Shown: one piece after another, positions 1 through 6,100 of the stretch
Position numbering within the stretch: position 1 is the stretch's first letter
Layout of the letters: every line of letters starts with the position of its first letter
Assembly: GCA_015661985.1 (NCBI GenBank)
Contig: DQVB01000407.1
Coordinates: forward strand, 1-6,743
Length of the DNA: 6,743 nucleotides
Source: Planctomycetota bacterium
GTDB taxonomy: Bacteria; Planctomycetota; Planctomycetia; Pirellulales; Thermoguttaceae
Direction of reading: 5' to 3'
The notes under the pieces: model-generated
What the model saw: only the letters and a program-made list of their open reading frames with translations
What the model was told of the DNA's origin: nothing
Database searches by the model: none
Made by a program: the position numbers and the translations under genes

Positions 1-116
1 GCCCCAGGTTTTTCGGGCTGCGATTCGGCGCAACCAGTCACTATCAGGCCTGCCAGCAGGCAGCCGGTCAAAGCGACCGGGAGCCAAGAGGCCTTCCGAG
101 CACAAGCTTCTCGCAT
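1..116 (-). CDS. Putative lipoprotein, N-terminal fragment (runs off the left edge)
   Basis: Reading the minus strand from the ATG at 116-114 gives 38 codons before the window ends. The fragment has a short basic n-region (Arg2, Arg7, Lys8), a hydrophobic core at about residues 11-27 and the lipobox V-T-G-C with Cys29. Polar residues (AESQPEKPG) follow at once. This is a classic signal peptidase II signal, so the mature protein should be lipidated on Cys29 and anchored in a membrane facing the periplasm or cell surface. Nothing of the functional domain is inside the window, so no function can be given. The start is uncertain: an in-frame ATG lies 7 codons upstream at 137-135, and neither start has a strong ribosome binding site (a GGGGG run lies 12 bases before the chosen ATG). 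It lies downstream of the 103-residue gene on the same strand with a 174-bp gap, so the two may be co-transcribed. Confidence 0.75.
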   Translation of the reverse strand, partial: MREACARKASWLPVALTGCLLAGLIVTGCAESQPEKPG

Positions 117-163
117 GGAACCAACGAACCCCCGCATCAAGACCGTGGGGCTGCTCTTTGCGC

Positions 164-194
164 CTCGGGCATGCCGGCTGAGATACCGCCCGAG
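164..194. repeat. 7-bp inverted repeat between two minus-strand genes
   Basis: CTCGGGC at 164-170 is matched by GCCCGAG at 188-194, with 17 bases between. It lies in the 174-bp gap between the small basic protein gene and the lipoprotein gene. No T-rich run follows on the minus strand, so it does not look like an intrinsic terminator. It may be a weak mRNA hairpin or chance in GC-rich DNA. Confidence 0.25.
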
Positions 195-290
195 TCCATC
201 GCCTGGCCAGCCCTGCGGCGAAGCCCACTGCCGGCAGACCGATGCGACGCCGCCCGAAACGCAAACGGCCCCAGCTGCATGCCGCGCCCG

Positions 291-602
291 CTACTCCTCG
301 ATCACCCTCTTGACCAATTGGACGAAATGCGGCGCCTTCTTGGACTGGGTCAGGTGTTCGGCCTTCTTTTCAGCCTGTTCGCGTTGGCTGTATTCGAACA
401 AGGCGACAGCGGTGAGCGATTGGCTGAAGACCCCCCAAAAAGCCTTCAGCCTCACATTCTTCGGCGCCTTGCTCCGCGTCTTCTTCGCCGTACTCTTGGC
501 CGGCGCCGGTGTGTTGGTTCCTCCCAAACCCGCATCGCGTTGCTGGGCGGCCTCGGCCTCTTCACGCAACTGCTTGCGATTGACGACTTTGCTGCGAGCC
601 AT
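291..602 (-). CDS. Small basic conserved hypothetical protein, 103 aa (planctomycete-type)
   Basis: The protein has 103 residues and starts MARSKVVNRKQLREEAEAA. It has three parts: a charged N-terminal helix (about residues 1-20), a low-complexity Ala/Pro/Lys/Thr/Arg linker (about 25-48), and a C-terminal region rich in aromatic and charged residues (about 49-103) containing KAFWGVFSQS, ALFEYSQR and PHFVQLVK. There is no signal peptide or membrane segment, so it should be cytoplasmic. The basic linker would suit nucleic-acid or ribosome contact, but that is only a guess. From memory the C-terminal block resembles small proteins annotated as hypothetical in Planctomycetota; I know of no assigned function. 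The reading frame stays open upstream to an ATG at 764, but the start at 602 is chosen because GAGGTG lies 5 bases before it and the upstream residues are unstructured Arg/Gly/Ser-rich sequence. It ends in TAG, 174 bp ahead of the lipoprotein start on the same strand. Confidence 0.8.
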   Translation of the reverse strand: MARSKVVNRKQLREEAEAAQQRDAGLGGTNTPAPAKSTAKKTRSKAPKNVRLKAFWGVFSQSLTAVALFEYSQREQAEKKAEHLTQSKKAPHFVQLVKRVIEE

Positions 603-607
603 TGTAT

Positions 608-613
608 CACCTC
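608..613 (-). promoter_or_regulatory. Ribosome binding site GAGGTG for the 103-aa protein
   Basis: On the minus strand GAGGTG ends 5 bases before the ATG at 602. It decides the start over the upstream in-frame ATG at 764. The same hexamer precedes the Wzz-like gene at similar spacing. Confidence 0.65.
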
Positions 614-834
614 GGGTCATGAGCCATGGGGATGTTCTCCGAGAGGCCGAGCCTCGGCGGCGGAAGGATGCACCCGGCGTGGACAAACCGCCGCTTCTTA
701 GAATAACGGAAAACCTTGCCCCCGGCCAGCCCCGTCCGGAAGCCAAAACCCAGACTCGTACCATCGCTATGGGGCATCAAGAGGCCTCTGGATGGTCCGC
801 CCTCCGTGTGGGGTGAGGGAAAAGTCGCAGGGTA

Positions 835-938
835 AGCGTCCTCGTTTGCCGGGAACATAGCCGGGAACATAGAAGACATACGTCTGTTGGGGCAGTCTGG
901 GTGGTTGAATTCGGGCAAACGAGACAAGCGGGGACGCT
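835..938. repeat. Imperfect inverted repeat of about 104 bp with a bulge
   Basis: CTCGTTTGCC at 841-850 is exactly complementary to GGCAAACGAG at 914-923. Further out, AGCGTC at 835-840 pairs with GACGCT at 933-938, leaving a 9-base bulge (924-932) on the right side and a loop of 63 bases. That gives 16 paired bases in two blocks. No coding sequence I trust overlaps it. It could be a small non-autonomous repeat, a structured RNA or a remnant of two copies of one dispersed repeat in opposite orientation. The base pairing is seen directly; the meaning is not known. Confidence 0.5.
848..871. repeat. Tandem duplication of a 12-bp unit
   Basis: The unit GCCGGGAACATA occurs twice head to tail with no mismatch (848-859 and 860-871). 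It starts at the inner end of the left arm of the larger inverted repeat. It may be a slippage product or a pair of binding sites; two copies are too few to call a satellite. Confidence 0.8.
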
Positions 939-1204
939 GGTCCTACGACACCCGCTCACCTTGTTCATCGGCCTGCCCTACGCCGCGGCTGCCGGACCCG
1001 CTTGAGGGCCACATCCCGTTTCGAGTGGTGCGGCGACCTGTCCGCGCCTTTTTCCAGACAAGGGCAATCAGAAGCTTCGAAGGCGCCTGCGCCGGTCCAC
1101 GAAAAGTCAGCTGTGGATCACCGCGCGATTCCAGAGGCAAGAACGGGCAGCCGTCATCCCTGCAGATTCGCGGCTTTTGCCTGCCAGTGAGGCGAAGGTG
1201 TCGC

Positions 1205-2671
1205 TCAATTCCACTCAGGGAGCGACTCGAGTTCGACAAAGGCCTTTTTCACTGTCCCTGGGACGGCCGGCGGAGCCGCCGTGCCGGGTTGGCCATTGCC
1301 CTCCGGCCCCGGGGCCATTGTGGCCGGCTTCGCATAGGGATGCCTCAAAAAGACGAGCCCGAACCCACTGATCAATCCCCCGGTCACGCCGACCAGAAGG
1401 ATGGCCAATCGGCTCGGCCCGACCGGGTTGGCTCCGGTCTCGGGGTCATCGAGGCGGCCGATCAAGCTGGCGGCCTTGGCCGTGGCCTGGCTCATGCGGG
1501 CCTCGGCCAGTTTCTGTTCGGCCTGTTCGAGCAGCTGGGTGCGGTTACGGGTTTCGGCCAACTGGTTGGCGTATGCGGCCCGCAACCGAGCCAAACGACG
1601 CAGCTTTGCCTCCAATTCGGCCCTGCGCTGGTCGAGCATCGCCAGCCGCTCGGCGTCGAGTTGAAGGTCGATTTCGACCCCTTCAACCGCGTGATCAAGC
1701 TCCCTGTGGAGGTTGGCTTTGATCTGTCTCTCCCCTTCGCGGGCGGCTTGCACTAGCGGGTGCTCTTCCGTGTATCTCCCCAGCAGTTCGGACGTACTCA
1801 GCTGGGCCGCAACCAGCCCTTCTTTCAGCTGGCGGAGAGCTGGCTGGGAGCCCAGCAGTCGATTGGGGGTGGCCACCAGCCGGTCCGGGGCACTGCGGCA
1901 TTGGCGCAGCAGATCCAGTAGCTGGCGGTTGGTCTTTTGGCTGAGCCGGAGCTGGCGGGCTTGGTTCTCAACTTCCACGACCATTCGCCGCAGCGCGCTT
2001 TCCCCGCTCATCGATTCGTTCAGCATCCGGAGCTCCGCCAAGTCACTACCGACTTGGTTTTCGATCTCCGCCAGCCGTGCCGTCGACCGGGCCAGGTCTT
2101 GGCGAGCCAGCTGGACGGCGTTGGTCAGTTCGTCGATCATGCTACGCGCCTTGGCGTTGCGGAGCTCTTGGAAGCGGGCTTGCAGTTGATCGGCGATGGC
2201 CGTGGCCAGGGCCATGGCGCGATGACGGTCAGGCTGTCGCACGGTTACGTAGAACACTTCGGTGGTGCCGAATTCGGTGCCAGCCGGGGGCTTGATCTTG
2301 ACGGCTCGCCGGAAGGCTTCCACATCGCGGAGCGTGGGCCAGTTTGTTTTGTTCCGCTGGTCCGGCGGGGGCCCGACCTCATTCAGGGCGGCGGCCAGCA
2401 CCCGGCGGCTGGTGGCCAGCTGGAGGATCGTCTCCTGGATGGTCTTCATCTCCTCGGGCCCGGCGAATTTGCCGGGCTCGCCTTGGCCGGTGGCGGCTTC
2501 GTTTCGCACGATCAATCCCTGAACGGCCTGCCAGCTGGGCGTGCGGAAGGTGGCGTAGAGGCCCGCCACCAGGCCGAGGGCGATCGTCGGGGCCAGCCAC
2601 AGGCGATAGTGTGTTCGGCAGCTGGCCAGGAATTGGGCTGGCGTAACGGGCATTTGGGCGGGATTGGTCAT
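1205..2671 (-). CDS. Wzz/GumC-type polysaccharide co-polymerase (chain-length/export protein), no kinase domain
   Basis: The protein has 488 residues. A short cytoplasmic N-terminus precedes TM1 (about residues 24-42). A long extracytoplasmic part follows, with an N-terminal Wzz-like segment and then extended heptad-like helices rich in Leu, Ala, Arg, Glu and Gln (about 155-410), typical of the coiled coil in this family. A Pro-containing stretch (DPETGANPVGPSR) leads into TM2 (about 422-442; GGLISGFGLVF), matching the family pattern of prolines and glycines at the second membrane segment. The last 44 residues are a Pro/Gly/Ala-rich cytoplasmic tail. I see no Walker A or tyrosine cluster, so the BY-kinase half of Wzc-type proteins is absent. 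Such proteins sit in the inner membrane and set chain length or assist export of surface polysaccharide. The frame is open upstream to 3010, but the ATG at 2671 is chosen because GAGGTG lies 7 bases before it and TM1 follows at once. Family call firm, exact substrate unknown. Confidence 0.85.
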   Translation of the reverse strand: MTNPAQMPVTPAQFLASCRTHYRLWLAPTIALGLVAGLYATFRTPSWQAVQGLIVRNEAATGQGEPGKFAGPEEMKTIQETILQLATSRRVLAAALNEVGPPPDQRNKTNWPTLRDVEAFRRAVKIKPPAGTEFGTTEVFYVTVRQPDRHRAMALATAIADQLQARFQELRNAKARSMIDELTNAVQLARQDLARSTARLAEIENQVGSDLAELRMLNESMSGESALRRMVVEVENQARQLRLSQKTNRQLLDLLRQCRSAPDRLVATPNRLLGSQPALRQLKEGLVAAQLSTSELLGRYTEEHPLVQAAREGERQIKANLHRELDHAVEGVEIDLQLDAERLAMLDQRRAELEAKLRRLARLRAAYANQLAETRNRTQLLEQAEQKLAEARMSQATAKAASLIGRLDDPETGANPVGPSRLAILLVGVTGGLISGFGLVFLRHPYAKPATMAPGPEGNGQPGTAAPPAVPGTVKKAFVELESLPEWN

Positions 2672-2678
2672 TCGCTCG

Positions 2679-2684
2679 CACCTC
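2679..2684 (-). promoter_or_regulatory. Ribosome binding site GAGGTG for the Wzz-like gene
   Basis: GAGGTG on the minus strand ends 7 bases before the ATG at 2671. It sets the start and removes a 113-codon in-frame extension whose sequence (Arg/Pro/Ser-rich) looks non-coding. Confidence 0.7.
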
Positions 2685-2721
2685 GATGTGGAATGCCGGG
2701 GACAGGGATGCTCGGGGCTCC

Positions 2722-2740
2722 CGGACCGTTCACGGGTCCG
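2722..2740. repeat. 6-bp stem-loop in the leader of the Wzz-like gene
   Basis: CGGACC (2722-2727) and GGTCCG (2735-2740) are complementary across a 7-base loop. It lies about 50 bases upstream of the Wzz-like start, so it could fold in that leader mRNA. It is short enough to be chance. Confidence 0.3.
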
Positions 2741-2817
2741 AAGCTGTCCGGCCCATTTTGGCCGGGGCCATGGGGTGAGGGGCCGGTTGGCGTAGAAAGG
2801 GGTTGCAAGGGCGGTGC

Positions 2818-2836
2818 CGCCGGCCTCCTGCCGGCG
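2818..2836. repeat. 7-bp GC stem-loop in the divergent intergenic region
   Basis: CGCCGGC (2818-2824) and GCCGGCG (2830-2836) are complementary around the 5-base loop CTCCT. It lies 21 bases from the operator-like dyad at 2857. There is no T-run on either side, so it is not a standard terminator. Confidence 0.4.
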
Positions 2837-2856
2837 TGGGTCGTTGCAGGCCTCTT

Positions 2857-2870
2857 CGTCACAAGTGACG
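2857..2870. promoter_or_regulatory. 14-bp operator-like palindrome (CGTCAC-AA-GTGACG)
   Basis: The two 6-base arms are perfectly complementary around a 2-base AA centre. The compact, symmetric form in the middle of a divergent intergenic region is what a dimeric DNA-binding regulator would recognise, and it is placed to influence both genes. No regulator gene is in the window and I cannot match it to a named operator. No promoter elements can be anchored next to it. Symmetry is seen directly; the role is inferred. Confidence 0.4.
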
Positions 2871-2963
2871 CGTTGGCCAGGAGTTGCGCAAATCGTCCCG
2901 GACCCGGTGGTGGCGGGGGAGCGGATGGCGGGCCAGCGGGACTGTTTCCAAAAGGCCACAGGC

Positions 2964-2983
2964 CCGTTGCCTTGGGGCAACGG
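2964..2983. repeat. 8-bp perfect stem-loop CCGTTGCC-TTGG-GGCAACGG
   Basis: The arms at 2964-2971 and 2976-2983 are fully complementary around a 4-base TTGG loop, the strongest hairpin in the intergenic region. AGGCC (2953-2957) and GGCCT (2991-2995) add a possible outer pairing. No U-tract follows on either strand. It may be a structure in a 5' leader or a DNA cruciform site. Confidence 0.45.
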
Positions 2984-3160
2984 CGGCTGGGGCCTCCTGG
3001 AGCTGGTCATCCGGCGGGGTGGAGTTCAAGGCGACTGGGCAGGAAGCCGGAATTGGTGGCAAACTGTAGGCGCCGGGCAGCGTCTACTGCACAATGCATG
3101 GTTGACGGCCGCGGCCTTTCTCCGCTGCGGGTTTGTGGGACAACCGTGCTGGGGTTTGCC

Positions 3161-6100
3161 ATGTCCGAAGAAGTCCTGCCACGATCGCCCTGGGTACGCC
3201 TGTGGTTGCTGTCAGCCATCGCGTTGACCGGCGTGGTCTTGTCAGTGGTTACCTATCTGGCCCTGCTGGCTCAGGAAGACCGTTGGGTACGCGACCGCTT
3301 CATGGCCGACGCCTCCTCCTGTGCGCGCACCGTCGAGCGCAGCTTTCGGGACGCGGTCGTGCCGATCTATCGCATGTCCAATTTCGTGGTCGGTTCCCAG
3401 GTGGGCAGCCGCCAGCAGTTCCGGTCGTTGGCCGAGTCGGTGTTGGAGGAGAATCCGGACACGCGAGCCCTGGCCTGGGTGCCGCGTGTGCCCGGGGCCG
3501 ATCGGGCCGCCCACGAACAGGCCGCTCAGGAGGCGGGCCTGGCCGCGGAGTACCGCATCCGCGTGCGTGACAAGGAAGGGAACTTGGTCCTGGCGGCCAC
3601 GAGGGAACAGGGCGACCATTTCCCTTTGCATTTCGTCGAGCCCCGGGACAAGTTCGAGGATCTGGTGGGCTTGGATTTGGCGTCTTTTTCCAGTTGCCGT
3701 GATGTGTTGGAGGCGGCTGCCGGTTCGGGCCAGGTGGCCACCACGGGCAGCATCGTCCAGTTCGGCGGCCGGGCGAAGCTGGAGGGTATCGTCATCACCC
3801 GCCCCGTGTACCGCGAGGTGCGTCCGGAGAGTCCGGATGCGGAGCGTCGGTCCAAGCTGTTGGGGTTTGTCATCGCCGTGGCGGACCCGGGGGTGATGCT
3901 CGAACGTGCGTTGAGTTATTACTCGCAGGGGGTCAACGTGGAGCTCTTCGACGATACCCAATCGTTGGGTAGAGGGTTCCTTTGCGCCTACGATTCGGAG
4001 ACCGGGTCGGTCCAGTACGCCCCTTTGGGTCGGCCGACCGTGGATTGGGAGTTGCCCAGCACACGTTTGGAGGTTCCCGGCCGGCCGTGGCGGGTCCGAT
4101 GCACACCGGCCAGCAGCTATTTGGCTCGCAACCGGACATCCCTGCCCATGGTCAGCCTGGTGTTCGGCCTGGTCATTACGGCCCTGGTGACGATCTATGC
4201 CAGCAGCCTGATCGGACGCACGGCGAAGGTCGAGCAGCTGGTGGTCCAGCGCACCCGGGAGTTGCGCCAGGCGAACGAGAGCCTGGAGCAAGAGGTAGCC
4301 GTGCGCAAGCGGGCCGAGGAGGCGTTGCGCGAAAGCGAGAAGCGGTTCCGTTCGCTGGTGGAGACCACCAGCGAATTCATTTGGGAGATCGACGCCCAGA
4401 GCGTGTACACCTACGCCAGCCCACGGATTAAAGATCTCTTGGGGTACGAACCGGAAGAGGTATTGGGGAAGACGCCTTTCCAGTTGATGCCCGAAGACGA
4501 AGCTCGGCGGGTAGCCGACTCGTTCCGGGAGATTGTCGAGTCGCATCGGCCGTTCCGGCTGTTCGAAAGGAAAACGCTGCACAAGGACGGGCGTGTGAGG
4601 GTGATCGAGACCAGCGGCACGCCCATCCTGGACAAAGAGGGCCGGCTTTTGGGCTACCGTGGCATTGATCGCGACATTACGGACCGCAAGGAGGCGGAAG
4701 AGGCGTTGGCCTTTGAGCGTTTCCTGTTGACTACGCTCATGGAGAATTCCCCGGACCATATTTATTTCAAGGACAAGCAGAGCCGTTTTTTGCGCATCAG
4801 CAGTGCCCTGGCCCGCGTGTTCAAGCTTCAGGAGCCATCCGAAGCGATAGGCAAGACGGACTATGACTTCTTCTCCCCAGAGCATGCGGACCAGGCGTTC
4901 GCCGACGAACAGGAAGTGATGCGCACCGCCCGGCCCATCGTGGGCAAGGAGGAGAAGGAGACGTGGCTAGATGGCCGTGTGACGTGGGTTTCCACATCGA
5001 AGCTGCCCCTGCGCAACCCGGACGGGGAAATCATCGGGACCTTCGGCATCTCCCGGGACATCACCGAACGGAAGCAGTTCGAGCAGCGCCTGCAGGCGGC
5101 CAAGGAGGAGGCCGAGGCGGCCAGCCGGGCCAAGAGCGCTTTTTTGGCCAACATGAGTCACGAAATCCGTACCCCCATGAACGCCATCCTGGGGATGACC
5201 GACCTGGTCCTGGACACCGAACTGACGCCCGAACAGCGCGAATTCCTCAACGTGGTCCGCCAGTCGGGCGAGGCGTTGCTGTCGATCATCAACGACGTGC
5301 TCGATTTCTCGAAGATCGAAGCCGGCAAGGTAACACTGGAGCAGAACGTATTCGATCTGCGCGAAACGCTGGGCGACACCGTCAAGTCGCTTTCCTTGCG
5401 GGCTGATCGCAAAGGATTGGAATTGGCCTGCCAGGTGGAGCCGGACGTGCCTCCCATCGTCGTGGGCGACCGCAACCGGCTCCGCCAGGTACTGGTCAAC
5501 CTGGTGGGCAACGCCATCAAGTTCACCGAACAGGGGGAGGTGCTGGTGCGCGCGGAGGTGGAATCCCGCCACGACGATCACGTCGTGCTCCATTTCTCGG
5601 TCAAAGACACCGGTGTGGGCATCCCCCCCGAGAAGTTGGATGTGATTTTCGAGGCCTTCGAGCAGGCGGACACGACGACCACGCGAAAGTTCGGCGGCAC
5701 GGGACTGGGCTTGCCCATCTCCTCGCGGCTAACCGAACTGATGGGCGGCCGGATTTGGGTGGAAAGCCAGGAGGGGCGGGGCAGCACGTTCCATTTCACG
5801 GCCCGCTTCGGGTTGGCCCGTGAAGGCCTACCGTACCACCAGCGCCGCCAGTGGCCCCAGTTGGCCAACCTCCGGGTGCTGGTGGTCGACGACAACCAGA
5901 CCAGCCGTGGCATCGTGGAAACGATGCTCCGCAATTGGCACATGCGGCCCACTGCGGCGTCGGGGGCTGCCGAGGCCATGGAGCAGTTCCGCTTGGCCCG
6001 CCAACAGGGCGACCCGTTCCGGCTGCTCCTGGCCGATGCCCGCATGCCCGAGACCGACGGCTTCCAGCTGGTCCGCCAGCTGTCCCGGGAGCCCGATTGG

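Larger units (their letters stand above)
603..1204. other. 602-bp stretch with no supportable gene
   Basis: This gap separates the stop of the Wzz-like gene from the start of the 103-aa gene, both on the minus strand. Short open frames exist on both strands (for example minus 607-927 and 943-1239, plus 887-1756). Their products are Arg/Pro/Ser-rich, match no family I know and overlap real genes. A possible -10 element (TATTCT on the minus strand at 705-700) lies about 100 bases upstream of the 103-aa start, but it has no convincing -35 partner. The stretch holds the tandem duplication at 848-871 and the inverted repeat at 835-938. I see no rho-independent terminator after the Wzz-like gene, and no tRNA. 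The length is large for a bacterial intergenic gap, so decayed coding sequence or an unrecognised RNA is possible. Confidence 0.5.
2672..3160. other. Divergent intergenic region, 489 bp
   Basis: It lies between the minus-strand Wzz-like gene and the plus-strand hybrid kinase, so promoters for both should be here. Short frames on both strands (for example plus 2814-3227, minus 2668-2862, 2859-3062 and 3007-3219) give no recognisable protein. I could not find a convincing -35/-10 pair for either gene. The region is marked instead by four small dyads (2722-2740, 2818-2836, 2857-2870, 2964-2983). An ATG at 3098 and a GTG at 3146 are in frame with the kinase, so its 5' limit could lie up to 63 bases earlier. 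Confidence 0.6.

Noticed and set aside
700..705. TATTCT on the minus strand as a -10 element for the 103-aa gene
   Set aside because: No credible -35 at 16-18 bases, and the -10 match alone is common by chance.
115..816. 233-codon plus-strand frame, with overlapping frame 171-701
   Set aside because: Both run opposite the 103-residue minus-strand gene and give low-complexity Arg/Pro/Ser/Cys-rich products with no recognisable domain.
607..927. 106-codon minus-strand frame in the gap
   Set aside because: The product is not recognisable, it reads through the tandem repeat (giving a repeated MFPA), and it ends at the ribosome binding site of the 103-aa gene.
1078..1092. GGCGCCTGCGCC hairpin as terminator of the Wzz-like gene
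   Set aside because: The stem is only 4-5 bp and no T-run follows on the minus strand.
887..1756. 289-codon plus-strand frame
   Set aside because: Its second half is antisense to the Wzz-like coiled coil and the first half is Arg/Pro-rich without family resemblance; no ribosome binding site is evident.
2672..3010. 113-codon N-terminal extension of the Wzz-like protein
   Set aside because: The frame is open but the residues are Arg/Pro/Ser-rich without structure, whereas a good GAGGTG site and TM1 fix the start at 2671.
3102..3107. TTGACG as a -35 box for the kinase
   Set aside because: No -10-like hexamer at the right spacing (position 3125 reads CTGCGG).
3242..4885. 547-codon open frame on the minus strand
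   Set aside because: It lies wholly opposite the hybrid kinase, whose CHASE and PAS domains are clear on the plus strand. The long antisense frame is expected from GC-rich codon use, and its translation matches no family.
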